Part shown: in pieces, positions 37,726 to 47,394 of the stretch | Numbering within the stretch: position 1 is the stretch's first letter | How the letters are laid out: each line of letters opens with the position of its first letter | Source: Alsobacter ponti | GTDB lineage: Bacteria > Pseudomonadota > Alphaproteobacteria > Rhizobiales > Beijerinckiaceae | Length of the DNA stretch: 64,000 bases | Assembly: GCF_024294805.1 (NCBI RefSeq) | Contig: NZ_JANCLU010000008.1 | Location: 62,001 to 126,000 of the forward strand | Reading direction: 5' to 3' | The notes under the pieces: model-generated | What the model was told of the DNA's origin: nothing | What the model saw: the letters and a program-made list of their open reading frames with translations, nothing else | Database searches by the model: none | Program-made: the position numbers and the translations under genes

Positions 37726-39324
37726 TCACTGGACGTCGACGCCGTTGAACTTGTGGCCGCCGAGCGGGCTCTGCTTGTAGCCCGTCACGCCCTTGCGCAT
37801 CACCTCGTAGACGATGGAGTGCGCGATCTTCATGTCGGGCGCTTCGTCGTGCTCGATAACCTGCATTTCCTCGTAGAGCTTGGCGCGCGCCGCCGGGTCG
37901 GCCAGGGTCTTGGCCTTGTTGAGGCGGTCGTCATACTCCTTGTTGCACCACTTGGACAGGTTCTGGCCGCCCGGACGGGCCGCCGCGCAGCCGCGCAGGA
38001 AGAAGAAGTTGTCCGGGTCGCCGTTGTCGCCGGTCCAGCCGAGTTGCACGGTCATCGCCTCGCCCTGCTGGGCGCGCTTGCGGTACTCGCCCCACTCGTA
38101 GGTCACCAGCTTGGCGTTGATGCCGAGCTTGGCGAGGTCCGCCTGCATCATCTCGGCGATGCGCTTGGCGTTGGGGTTGTAGGGCCGCTGCACGGGCATG
38201 TACCAGAGGTCGATGTCGAGCGGCGTGGTGACGCCCGCTTCCTTCAGCATCGCCTTGGCCTTCTCCGGGTCGTAGGGATAGTCCTGGACCTTGTCGTTGT
38301 AGCCCCACAGCGTCGGCGGGATGAGGTTCTTGGCCGCCTGGCCGGCGCCCAGGTACACGTCCTTGACGATGGCGGCCTTGTCGATGCCCATGTTCAGGGC
38401 CTGGCGGACGCGCTTGTCGTCGAAGGGCTTCTTCTGCGTGTTGAACGCCCAGTAGGCGATGTTGAGGCCCGGCTGGTTGATGACCTGGAGCTGCGGGTCC
38501 TTCTGCATCTCGGCGAGGTCAGCCGGACGCGGATAGGGCACGAAGTGGCACTCGCCGCTCTTCAGCTTGGAGTAGCGTGCCGTCGGGTCGGGCGTGATGG
38601 CGTAGACGAGGTCGTCGATCTTCGGCTTCTCGCCCCAGAACTCCTTGTTCGCCTTGTAGCGGATCACCGCGTCCTTCTGGTAGGCGACGAAGGAGAACGG
38701 CCCGGTGCCGACCGGGATCTGGTCGAACTGCTCGGGCTTGCCGGCCTTGAGGAGCTGCTCGGCGAACTCGGCCGACTGGATGGTCGCGAAGTCCATGGCC
38801 AGGTTGGCGAGCATCGGCGCGTTCGGCTCCGCCAGCGTCATCACGACGGTGTAGTCGTCCTTCTTCTCGATGCTCTTGAGGAGCTTCGGCATGTCCATGT
38901 CGTTGAAGTAGTCATACTTCCCGCCGGACACCTTGTAGTAGGGGTGGTCGGTCTTCCACTGCCGGTTGAACGAGAACAGCACGTCGTCGGCGTTGAAGTC
39001 GCGCGTCGGCTTGAAGCCGGTGACGGTGTGCCACTTCACGCCCTTGCGCAGCTTGAACGTGATGGTCAGGCCGTCGGGGCTCACCGTCCAGCTTTCCGCC
39101 AGGCCCGGGATGACCTTGGTCGTGCCGCGCTCGAACTCGACGAGCTGGTTGTAGACCGGGCGCGCGGCGTCGAAGCTGGTGCCGGTGGTGTTCAGGGCGG
39201 GGGTGAAGTTCTCGGGGCTCCCCTCGGAGCAGTAGACCAGCGTCTTGGCGGACAGGCCTGTGGAGGCCATCAGCACGGCGGACAGGGCGAGTGCCGCCAG
39301 GCCGCTACGTTGCGCCGTTTTCAT
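37726..39324 (-). CDS. dppA: Dipeptide-binding protein DppA
   Basis: A 532-residue periplasmic substrate-binding protein (SBP family 5). A signal peptide covers about residues 1-26 (ending GLSA), and the mature N-terminus KTLVYCSEGSPENF is very close to E. coli DppA. Later landmarks are the TWTVSPDGLTITFKLRKGVKWH-like strand and the PVGTGPFSFVAYQKD segment; cysteine pairs suit a periplasmic protein. The ATG at 39324 has GAGGGGAA upstream. First gene of the dpp operon. The close N-terminal match supports dipeptides or heme as ligand. Confidence 0.94.
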   Translation of the reverse strand: MKTAQRSGLAALALSAVLMASTGLSAKTLVYCSEGSPENFTPALNTTGTSFDAARPVYNQLVEFERGTTKVIPGLAESWTVSPDGLTITFKLRKGVKWHTVTGFKPTRDFNADDVLFSFNRQWKTDHPYYKVSGGKYDYFNDMDMPKLLKSIEKKDDYTVVMTLAEPNAPMLANLAMDFATIQSAEFAEQLLKAGKPEQFDQIPVGTGPFSFVAYQKDAVIRYKANKEFWGEKPKIDDLVYAITPDPTARYSKLKSGECHFVPYPRPADLAEMQKDPQLQVINQPGLNIAYWAFNTQKKPFDDKRVRQALNMGIDKAAIVKDVYLGAGQAAKNLIPPTLWGYNDKVQDYPYDPEKAKAMLKEAGVTTPLDIDLWYMPVQRPYNPNAKRIAEMMQADLAKLGINAKLVTYEWGEYRKRAQQGEAMTVQLGWTGDNGDPDNFFFLRGCAAARPGGQNLSKWCNKEYDDRLNKAKTLADPAARAKLYEEMQVIEHDEAPDMKIAHSIVYEVMRKGVTGYKQSPLGGHKFNGVDVQ

Positions 39325-39442
39325 TGCGTATTCCCCTCGATGTTTCTTGACGGTTTTCCGCCGCCGGAGGGCGGCTTGCGGCCAAACTAAGCGGTTTTGC
39401 CGGCAATAGGCAATCCACCCGCGCGTCTGTGGAATTCGCCGC

Positions 39443-40048
39443 TCAGTGCCATTGCGCACGGCGCATCTGGCCGAGCTCGGCCACCGCCTCCGCCAGCCCC
39501 TCCAGATGAGGGTTGATGGCCAGCGCCACCTGGAACGCGGCGCGCGCCTCCGTGAGCCGGCCGTGGCGCAGGCAGATCTGGCCGAAGCTGGAGACGGCGC
39601 CGAAATGGCGCGGCTCCAGCAGCAGCGTGCGCTCGATGTCGCCGAGCGCGTCGGCGTCGCGCTTCTGGATGAAGGCGAGGATGCCGCGCTTGTGCCAGGC
39701 CTCGGCCCAGTCCGGCCGGCGGCGCACCAACGCGTCGAGCAACGGGCGCGCGAGGTCGAACGCGCCCGCCCCCATCGCCTCGAGGGCGACGGCCATGTCG
39801 GTGCAGGCGCGCCGGTCGCGATGCGAGATCCAGTGCGCCCACACCATGTCCTCGATCTCGTCGGGGTCCTTGCGGGGGCGGCGCTCGGCCAGCTCGCGCA
39901 GCAGCGCCTCCAGCCGGCCCGGGCGGGGCGCGGCGGGGGCGCGCCCGTCCAGCTCCAGCACCAGCGCGAGCACGGCGTCGACCTTGGCCTCGTCCAGGGG
40001 CTTGCGGCGGGTCCGCCGCGCCGGGCGGGGTGTGGTGGTCATGCCCAT
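39443..40048 (-). CDS. Tetratricopeptide-repeat protein
   Basis: A 201-residue cytoplasmic protein. The N-terminus is basic and Pro-rich (about 1-20), followed by a helical region with EDMVWAHWISHRD, a motif seen in alphaproteobacterial proteins of this type, and at least three TPR units (about 90-190: RPDWAEAWHKRGILAFIQKRD, HFGAVSSFGQICLRHGR, and HLEGLAEAVAEL). TPRs mediate protein-protein contacts; partner unknown. No signal peptide. ATG at 40042 is an alternative start. It lies downstream of typA on the same strand (64-bp gap). Confidence 0.85.
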   Translation of the reverse strand: MGMTTTPRPARRTRRKPLDEAKVDAVLALVLELDGRAPAAPRPGRLEALLRELAERRPRKDPDEIEDMVWAHWISHRDRRACTDMAVALEAMGAGAFDLARPLLDALVRRRPDWAEAWHKRGILAFIQKRDADALGDIERTLLLEPRHFGAVSSFGQICLRHGRLTEARAAFQVALAINPHLEGLAEAVAELGQMRRAQWH

Positions 40049-40112
40049 CCAGATAGGGCGGAACGCGCGGGCGGCGAGGCGGCGCGAGGCCGCCGCCGCC
40101 CCGTCGCGCGGC

Positions 40113-41936
40113 TCAGGCCACGGCCTCGCGAGCGCGCTCGGCGCGCTTGCGGTCGTTGGGGTCGAGCAGCGTCTTGCGCAGGCGGATCGCCTTGGGCGTC
40201 ACCTCGACCAGCTCGTCGTCCTGGATGTAGGCCAGCGCCTTCTCCAGCGTCATGCGGATCGGCGGGGTGAGGCGCACGGCCTCGTCCTTGCCGGCGGCGC
40301 GCACGTTGGTGAGCTTCTTGCCCTTGAGGACGTTGACCTCGAGGTCGTTGTCGCGGGTGTGCTCACCGACGATCATGCCCTGGTACACCTTCCAGCCGGG
40401 CTCGATCATCATCGGGCCGCGGTCCTCGAGGTTCCACAGCGCGTAGGCAACCGCCTCGCCCGCCTCGTTGGCGATCAGCACGCCGTTGCGGCGGCCGGCG
40501 ACGTCGCCCTTCCACGGCGCGTATTCATAAAACAGGCGGTTCATGATCGCGGTGCCGCGCGTATCGGTGAGCAGCTCGCCGAGATAGCCGATGAGGCCGC
40601 GCGTGGGGGCGTGGAACACCAGGCGCTGGCGATTGCCGCCGGAGGGGCGCATCTCGATCATGTCGGCGCGCCGCTCGGACATCTTCTGCACGACGACGCC
40701 GGAATGCTCCTCGTCGACGTCGATGACGACCTCCTCGATCGGCTCCAGCATCTCGCCGGTGGCCTCGTCGCGCGAGAACACCACCTTGGGCCGCGACACG
40801 GCGAGCTCGAAGCCCTCGCGGCGCATCGTCTCGATGAGGATGGCGAGCTGCAGTTCGCCGCGCCCGGCGACCTCGAACGAGTCCTTCTCGGAGGATTCGG
40901 TGATGCGCAGCGCGATATTGCCTTCGGCCTCCTTGAACAGGCGGTCGCGGATGACGCGGCTCGTCACCTTGTCGCCCTCCGTGCCGGCAAGCGGCGAGTC
41001 GTTGACGCGGAAGGTCATGGTGACGGTCGGCGGGTCGATCGGGTGGGCCGGCAGCGGCGCCTCGACCAGCGGGTCGCAGAACGTGTCGGCCACGGTGCCC
41101 TTGACCATGCCGGCGATGGCGATGATGTCGCCGGCCTCCGCCTCGTCCACCGGCACGCGCTCGAGGCCGCGGAAGCCGAGCACCTTGGAGATGCGGCCCT
41201 GCTCGATCAGGTTGCCCTTGGCGTCGAGCACCTTGAAGGCCTGGTTGGGCTTCACCGTGCCCGACGTGATGCGGCCGGTGACGATGCGGCCGAGATAGGG
41301 GTTGGCCTCCAGGATGGTGCCGAGCAGGCGGAACGGCCCCTCCTCGATCTTGGGGGCCGGCACGTGCCGCAGCACGAGGTCGAACATCGGGCCGAGGCTG
41401 TCCTGCGGGCCGTCCGGGCTTTCGGCCATCCAGCCCTGCTTGGCGGACCCGTAGAGGATCGGGAAGTCGAGCTGGTCGTCGGTGGCGTCGAGGGCGGCGA
41501 AAAGGTCGAACACCTCGTTGACGACCTCGTTGGCGCGCTGCTCGGGCTTGTCGATCTTGTTGATCGCCACGATCGGGCGCAGGCCGAGCTTGAGCGCCTT
41601 GCCGACCACGAACTTGGTCTGCGGCATCGGACCCTCGGCGGCGTCGACGAGCACGATGACGCCGTCGACCATGTTGAGGATGCGCTCCACCTCGCCGCCG
41701 AAATCGGCGTGGCCGGGGGTGTCGACGATGTTGATGCGGGTGTCCTTCCACTGCACCGAGGTGCACTTGGCGAGGATGGTGATGCCGCGCTCGCGCTCCA
41801 GGTCGTTGGAGTCCATGGCGCGCTCGGCCACCTTCTGGTTCTCGCGGAAGGTGCCCGACTGCATCAGCAGCTTGTCGACCAGCGTGGTCTTGCCATGGTC
41901 GACGTGGGCGATGATCGCGATATTGCGCAGCTTCAT
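40113..41936 (-). CDS. typA: Ribosome-associated GTPase TypA/BipA
   Basis: A 607-residue translational GTPase of the EF-G-like family. G1 is [10 protein letters not shown]2 region ERGITI, G3 DTPGHADF, G4 NKID; beta-barrel and EF-G III/V-like domains follow, then the TypA-specific C-terminal domain with the [10 protein letters not shown] ending. TypA helps 50S assembly and stress or cold adaptation. Length matches the family. A hairpin lies in its leader at 41957-41984. Confidence 0.97.
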   Translation of the reverse strand: MKLRNIAIIAHVDHGKTTLVDKLLMQSGTFRENQKVAERAMDSNDLERERGITILAKCTSVQWKDTRINIVDTPGHADFGGEVERILNMVDGVIVLVDAAEGPMPQTKFVVGKALKLGLRPIVAINKIDKPEQRANEVVNEVFDLFAALDATDDQLDFPILYGSAKQGWMAESPDGPQDSLGPMFDLVLRHVPAPKIEEGPFRLLGTILEANPYLGRIVTGRITSGTVKPNQAFKVLDAKGNLIEQGRISKVLGFRGLERVPVDEAEAGDIIAIAGMVKGTVADTFCDPLVEAPLPAHPIDPPTVTMTFRVNDSPLAGTEGDKVTSRVIRDRLFKEAEGNIALRITESSEKDSFEVAGRGELQLAILIETMRREGFELAVSRPKVVFSRDEATGEMLEPIEEVVIDVDEEHSGVVVQKMSERRADMIEMRPSGGNRQRLVFHAPTRGLIGYLGELLTDTRGTAIMNRLFYEYAPWKGDVAGRRNGVLIANEAGEAVAYALWNLEDRGPMMIEPGWKVYQGMIVGEHTRDNDLEVNVLKGKKLTNVRAAGKDEAVRLTPPIRMTLEKALAYIQDDELVEVTPKAIRLRKTLLDPNDRKRAERAREAVA

Positions 41937-41956
41937 GGGGATCTCTCAAACGGCAA

Positions 41957-41984
41957 AGCCCGGCTCCGTCGGGGGAGTCGGGCT
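41957..41984 (-). terminator. Hairpin between argG and typA
   Basis: An 11-bp stem with one G-U pair (AGCCCG-G-CTCC with GGAG-T-CGGGCT, 41957-41967 and 41974-41984) is followed on the minus strand by TTTGCCGTTTG. It could end the argG transcript weakly, or be part of the typA leader, 20 bases before its ATG. Confidence 0.45.
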
Positions 41985-42166
41985 GGCGCGGCTTCTCGTT
42001 GGTTGCGCCGCAATATCACAGGGGAGGGCCGGGGACAACGAGGGATTGGGCGGAGGGGGGTGGGGGCGGATGCGCGCGATCAGCCGAGCGCCGCTGCGCG
42101 CAAACGGGAAACCGCCATCAACTCACGTTCTTCCTGCTCGCTGAGGCGGGGGCTCGCCCGGTCGGC

Positions 42167-43399
<1,233 letters not shown>

Positions 43400-43545
43400 A
43401 GGGGCTCACTCTCTCCGGGCCGCGAGGCCCCGCGAATTCGCGCGGGACTATAGGCATGGCGGGCGCGCGCGCAAGGCCCGCCTTGGGAGGGGGCGGCGGG
43501 CGCGGCGCGCTTGCGGCGGGCGGCCGGGGTGCTAGGCTCGGCGGC

Positions 43546-44151
43546 ATGACCGAACAGCCCGTCGTCGACTTCTGGTACGAGTTCTCCTCGCCCTATTCCT
43601 TCCTCGCCGCCGAACGCATCGGGCCGCTGGCCGAGGCGCGCGGCGTGCGCCTGGTGTGGCGGCCCTTCCTGCTCGGGGCGGTGTTCAAGCACAACGGGCT
43701 GGAGCGCTCCCCCAACCTCGCGGTCCCCGCCAAGACGCGCTACATGTGGCGCGACGTCGAGCGGCGCTGCGAGCGCATGGGCCTGCCGTTCCGCGTGCCC
43801 GACGCCTTCCCCCTCAACGGCCTCTCCGCCTCGCGCGTCGCCGTCGCCCTGCCGGACGAGGCGCGCCCCGCCTTCACACGCGCCGTGTACCGCGCCGCCT
43901 TCTGCGAGGGCCGCGACATCGCCGAGCCGGCGGTGGTGGAGGAGGCGCTGCGCGAGGCGGGTGTCGACTTCGAGCCGGCGCTGGCCGCCGCCCATACCGA
44001 GCTGGTGAAGCACGCCCTGCGCCGGCAGACCGACGCCGCCGTCGCGAAGGGCGTCTTCGGCGCGCCGACGCTGGTGACGCCGGACGGCGAGCTGTTCTGG
44101 GGCAACGACCGGCTGGAAGAGGCGCTCGACTGGGCGCTCGGGACGCGATGA
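43546..44151 (+). CDS. 2-hydroxychromene-2-carboxylate isomerase / DsbA-fold protein
   Basis: A 201-residue kappa-class GST/HCCA isomerase-like protein: VDFWYEFSSPYSFLAAERI at the N-terminus (Ser in the SSPYS motif replaces the DsbA CxxC), a helical insertion, and GVFGAPTLVTPDGELFWGNDRLE near the C-terminus. In aromatic degradation these enzymes isomerise a chromene carboxylate using glutathione, but no such pathway is present here. The ATG at 43546 matches the family start. Its stop overlaps the next gene (ATGA), so the two are coupled. Confidence 0.88.
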   Translation: MTEQPVVDFWYEFSSPYSFLAAERIGPLAEARGVRLVWRPFLLGAVFKHNGLERSPNLAVPAKTRYMWRDVERRCERMGLPFRVPDAFPLNGLSASRVAVALPDEARPAFTRAVYRAAFCEGRDIAEPAVVEEALREAGVDFEPALAAAHTELVKHALRRQTDAAVAKGVFGAPTLVTPDGELFWGNDRLEEALDWALGTR

Positions 44152-44927
44152 GCCTCAGCCCCGAGGAGCTGGAGCGCTACGCGCGCCATATCGTGCTGCG
44201 CCATGTCGGCGGGCCGGGCCAGCAGAAGCTGAAGCGGGCGCGGGTCCTCGTGGTCGGCGCGGGCGGGCTCGGCGCGCCGCTCATCCAGTACCTTGCCGCC
44301 GCCGGCGTCGGCACGATCGGCGTGGTCGACGACGACGACGTGTCGCTCTCCAATTTGCAGCGGCAGGTGATCCACGGCACCGACGATGTCGGCCGCCCCA
44401 AGGTGGCGAGCGCGGCGAGCGCGGTGGCCCGCCTCAACCCGCACGTGACGGTCGAGCCGCATCGCCTTCGCCTGACGGCGGACAACGCCGAGGCGCTGGC
44501 GGCGCGCTACGACGTGGCGGCCGACGGCTCCGACAATTTCGAGACGCGCTACACCGTCTCCGACGCGTGCTTCCGCGCCCGGCGGCCGCTGGTGACGGCG
44601 GCGCTCGGCGTGTTCGACGGCACGCTGACCACGATCCGGGCGCACGAGACGGGGCCGGACGGCGCGCCGAATCCCACCTATCGCTGCCTGTTCCCCGCGC
44701 CGCCCCCACCCGGCGCGACGCCGACCTGCGCCGAGGCCGGCGTGCTCGGCGCGCTGGCCGGCGTCATGGGCGCGCTGATGGCCCTAGAGACGATCCGCGA
44801 AATCGTCGGCTTCGGCGAAGGCCTCGTCGGCCGCCTGCTGATGCTCGACGCCCTGTCGATGCGCTTCGAGACGGTCGACTACGCCTGGGACCCCGACAAC
44901 CCCCTCAACGGCCGCGGGGCGCGGTAG
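44148..44927 (+). CDS. MoeB/ThiF-family adenylyltransferase lacking the zinc cysteines
   Basis: A 259-residue E1-like enzyme that adenylates the C-terminus of a ubiquitin-like sulfur carrier (MoaD or ThiS). The ATP-binding GAGGLGAP motif lies at about residues 39-46, with DDDDVSLSNLQRQV, the Asp in ADGSDNFETRY, and PTCAEAGVLG. The two CxxC pairs that hold structural zinc in E. coli MoeB are not present: the first reads TYRC and the second is absent at the C-terminus. It is coupled to the upstream isomerase gene by an ATGA overlap. MoeB versus ThiF cannot be separated. Confidence 0.87.
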   Translation: MSLSPEELERYARHIVLRHVGGPGQQKLKRARVLVVGAGGLGAPLIQYLAAAGVGTIGVVDDDDVSLSNLQRQVIHGTDDVGRPKVASAASAVARLNPHVTVEPHRLRLTADNAEALAARYDVAADGSDNFETRYTVSDACFRARRPLVTAALGVFDGTLTTIRAHETGPDGAPNPTYRCLFPAPPPPGATPTCAEAGVLGALAGVMGALMALETIREIVGFGEGLVGRLLMLDALSMRFETVDYAWDPDNPLNGRGAR

Positions 44928-44954
44928 CGGGCGCGGGCCTACCCGCAATCCCGC

Positions 44955-44983
44955 TTGACATTCTCAGGAATTTATGCCTATAT
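44955..44983 (+). promoter_or_regulatory. Near-consensus sigma-70 promoter
   Basis: TTGACA (44955-44960), a 17-base spacer and CTATAT (44978-44983) give a textbook housekeeping promoter, with a start expected near 44990. It points into a 580-bp stretch with no recognisable gene. A nearby ATG (44982) falls inside the -10 element, so it is not the start of a coding sequence made from this promoter. Confidence 0.65.
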
Positions 44984-44989
44984 GGCTCT

Positions 44990-45400
44990 CGTCCTCACCC
45001 GAGGAAGGGGCGTCTGCAGCGTGGCCGATGCGGGTGGGGGGCGGTGGCCGGTTCGAGGGAGCGTCACGCACTCCCGAGCGCCGGCGGCCCAAGCCGCTCA
45101 GGTTCGTCGCCGCCAACAGCGGGACAGTAACCCGGGCTGGATGGTTTCTCAGCTTCCAGGACGGACTTCGTCACGCGATATGCGGGCGGGGGTCGATCGG
45201 GAGGCAAGGGCCAGCCGGCTTGCGGGACCAAACAGGGTGAGTGTCATGCCCCCTGGGACCAAGCGGAGCAAGCCTCAAACACCGCGCGCGGAACGGCGGG
45301 GGTCAACTCTCGTCGGTATTACACCCTCACCTCCGGCATCCGCCGGCGGGACGAGGCCCCCGCCGTTCCGCGCCGCCCTTCCGGGCTCCGCAGAACAAGC
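44990..45400 (+). ncRNA. Candidate structured non-coding RNA, family unknown
   Basis: The region 44928-45569 has no convincing gene. From the promoter at 44955 it holds a chain of stem-loops: CACCCG/CGGGTG (44996/45031), GGGAG-CTCCC near 45057-45075, GCGGC-CCAA-GCCGC near 45090, a GCAAG-GCC/GGC-CTTGC stem near 45205-45225, CAGGG/CCCTG near 45232-45256 and the 17-bp inverted repeat at 45286-45373. I looked for the marks of RNase P, tmRNA, SRP RNA and common riboswitches and found none that fits. The 3' end is unclear, with no T-run terminator. The region could instead be a decayed gene or tRNA trailer. Confidence 0.35.
45286..45373. repeat. 17-bp perfect inverted repeat with nested hairpins
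   Basis: GCGCGGAACGGCGGGGG (45286-45302) and its exact complement (45357-45373) enclose 54 bases that themselves pair: CTCGTC (45309-45314) with GACGAG (45350-45355), and CCGGC (45333-45337) with GCCGG (45342-45346). The nesting suggests one long structured helix in RNA. Confidence 0.85.
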
Positions 45401-45569
45401 CAAGCCCCGCATCCGGCAGGATGGCGGGATACTGGTGCTTGGGCAAGGACGGGCCGAACCCCCCCTTTGGGTGCCTGGCAACCGCCTTTAATAACAAAGC
45501 CTTTAACGCGGCGCGCCGCCGCGCGGGAGATCGGGTTAAGGCCGAAGCCTTGGGTGCACACGGGATCGT

Positions 45570-45654
45570 TGGTGCCCCTAGCCGGAATCGAACCAGCACT
45601 CCTTGCGGAAACCGATTTTGAGTCGGTCGCGTCTACCAGTTCCGCCATAGGGGC
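45570..45654 (-). tRNA. tRNA-Leu (anticodon CAA)
   Basis: 85 nt including encoded CCA. The acceptor stem GCCCCTA pairs with TAGGGGC; the D arm is followed by a CCGA-CTCAAAA-TCGG anticodon arm (CAA, reads UUG), a long class II variable arm and a T arm with GGTTCGATTCC. The class II variable arm and the CAA anticodon fix it as leucine. Confidence 0.97.
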
Positions 45655-45702
45655 GCGCGCCTGAGGCGAGCGGCGCGGATCATAGCGGGGGAATGCGACA
45701 GG

Positions 45703-46449
45703 TCAATCCGCGCCGCGCGTCAGCACGCGGGGCGTGGCGGCGAGCGCCGGGGACATGCGGGCCGAGACGCGGCGCGTCTGGCGCACCACCACCGGACGGT
45801 ACAGGGTCTTGGTCGCCTCGATGACGTGGACGCCGGCGAAGGGCAGGGACAGGGTAACGCCCAGCCGCTCCCACGCCGTCGCCGAGCGCAGGAAGGTCCG
45901 GCTCGGGAAGGGCGGCACGTAGAGCGCCTCCGACCAATGCACCGGCGAGAACAGCGCCTCGCGCAGGACCTGCGTCAGCTGCCCGCGCGAGAAGGGCTGC
46001 CCCTGGCCGAACGGCGTCGTGTCCATGCGCGCCCACATGCCGCGCCGGTTCGGCGCGACGGCGATCAGCCGCCCGCCCGGGGTGAGGATCCGCCAGATCT
46101 CCGACAGCAGTTCGCCGGGGCTCTCGCCCGTCTCCAGCGCGTGGACGACGAGCACGCGGTCGACCGACGAATCGCGGAGCGGCAGCATGGAGAGCTCCGC
46201 CAGCGCGCTCGCCGACAGCCCGTCCGTGGGCCAGTTCACCACGCCCTGCGCCGCCGGCATGAAGGCCAGAATCCGCTCCGCCTCGCCGGTGAAGACGTCG
46301 AGATAGGGCGTGGCGTAGCCGACCCCGAGCACGATCTGCCCGGCCACGTTGCCCCACCGCGCCCTGATGCTGCGGCCCAGCAGGCGGCGCGCCACGACCC
46401 CCAGCGGCCCGGCGTAGAAGCTGCGCAGGTCGACCACGTCAGGATGCAT
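45703..46449 (-). CDS. Class I SAM-dependent methyltransferase
   Basis: A 248-residue methyltransferase-fold protein. The SAM motif I region is VLGVGYATPYLDVF (degenerate GxGxG), followed by the motif LPLRDSSVDRVLVVHALE and IWRILTPGGRLIAVAPNRRGMWAR. It resembles alphaproteobacterial methyltransferases that sit beside gloB (hydroxyacylglutathione hydrolase), as here; substrate unknown. ATG at 46449 is preferred since GGGGAG lies 5 bp before it; GTG at 46464 would add five residues. Divergent from gloB across 177 bp. Confidence 0.85.
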   Translation of the reverse strand: MHPDVVDLRSFYAGPLGVVARRLLGRSIRARWGNVAGQIVLGVGYATPYLDVFTGEAERILAFMPAAQGVVNWPTDGLSASALAELSMLPLRDSSVDRVLVVHALETGESPGELLSEIWRILTPGGRLIAVAPNRRGMWARMDTTPFGQGQPFSRGQLTQVLREALFSPVHWSEALYVPPFPSRTFLRSATAWERLGVTLSLPFAGVHVIEATKTLYRPVVVRQTRRVSARMSPALAATPRVLTRGAD

Positions 46450-46626
46450 GGCTGCTCCCCGCACCGCGCCGGGGGCGCGCGAAATTCGCGTTCATCGTGA
46501 TCCCATGAAGCAGAACCGAGTTGCAGGACGCAAGCGCCCACAAGACAATGGACCGGCGCGACCCCGCCCGGCGGCGGCCGCGCCGGGCCTCGACCGAACG
46601 GCCCCCGAGTGCAGGAAGTGTCCGCC

Positions 46627-47394
46627 ATGCCCGCAGAGATCCGCCAGTTCCTCATCGGCTCCGACAATTTCGGCGTGCTGCTGCACGATTCGGCGACCGG
46701 GGCGACCGCCTCCATCGACGCCGGCGAGGAGGCCCCCATCCTCGAAGCCCTCGACAAGGCGGGATGGCGGCTGACGGACATCCTCGTCACCCATCACCAC
46801 GGCGACCACGTCGCCGCCCTGCCGGCGCTGAAGGCGCGGTTCGGCGCGCGCGTCGTCGGCCCGGCGGCCGACGCCCACCGCGTTCCCGAGATCGACGAGG
46901 GCGTGCGGGAGGGCGACGTCGTGCGCGTCGGCCATCTCGAGGCCGAGGTGATCGAAACGCCCGGGCACACCTCCGGCCACATCGCCTACCATTTTCGCGG
47001 CGAGAAGCTGCTGTTCGCCGGCGACACGCTGTTCTCGCTGGGCTGCGGTCGTCTGCTGGAGGGCACGGCGGCGCAAATGTTGAGCTCGCTCAACAAGCTC
47101 GCGGCGCTGCCCGACGACACGCGCGTCTATTGCGGCCACGAGTACACGCTCTCCAACGCCCGCTTCGCGCTGAGCGTCGACCCCGGCAACCCGGCGCTGA
47201 AGGCGAGGGCCCAGGAGGTCGAGCAGCTGCGCGCCGCCGACGCCTTCACCCTGCCGACCATGATCGGCATCGAGAAGGCGACCAATCCCTTCCTGCGCGC
47301 CGCCGACCCCGCCATCGCGCGCCAGATCGGCCTTTCCGGCCGCTCGCCGCTGGAGGTGTTCGCCGAGCTGCGCGAGCGGAAGAACCGCGCGTGA
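46627..47394 (+). CDS. gloB: Hydroxyacylglutathione hydrolase (glyoxalase II)
   Basis: A 255-residue metallo-beta-lactamase-fold enzyme that splits S-lactoylglutathione in methylglyoxal detoxification. The binuclear metal motif is THHHGDH, further ligands are in ETPGHTSGHIAY and FAGDTLFSLGCGR, and YCGHEYTLSNARFA marks the GloB type with its C-terminal substrate domain. ATG at 46627 has AGGA ten bases upstream; an in-frame GTG at 46609 is less likely. Its stop overlaps the GTG start of the next gene. Confidence 0.95.
   Translation: MPAEIRQFLIGSDNFGVLLHDSATGATASIDAGEEAPILEALDKAGWRLTDILVTHHHGDHVAALPALKARFGARVVGPAADAHRVPEIDEGVREGDVVRVGHLEAEVIETPGHTSGHIAYHFRGEKLLFAGDTLFSLGCGRLLEGTAAQMLSSLNKLAALPDDTRVYCGHEYTLSNARFALSVDPGNPALKARAQEVEQLRAADAFTLPTMIGIEKATNPFLRAADPAIARQIGLSGRSPLEVFAELRERKNRA

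Noticed and set aside
45060-45130. Glycine riboswitch
   Set aside because: A stretch resembling GCGCCG...CTCAGG...GGACAG drew attention, but the GGAGAG part and the typical spacing are missing and no gcv gene follows.
45286-45373. Ends of an insertion sequence or MITE
   Set aside because: No transposase, no flanking target duplication, and only 54 bases lie between the arms; nested pairing fits RNA structure better.
44990-45400. RNase P RNA, tmRNA or SRP RNA
   Set aside because: The conserved GAGGAAAGUCC and ACAGAAA-type segments of RNase P, the resume frame and T-arm of tmRNA, and the GGAAG-rich tip of SRP RNA are not present on either strand.
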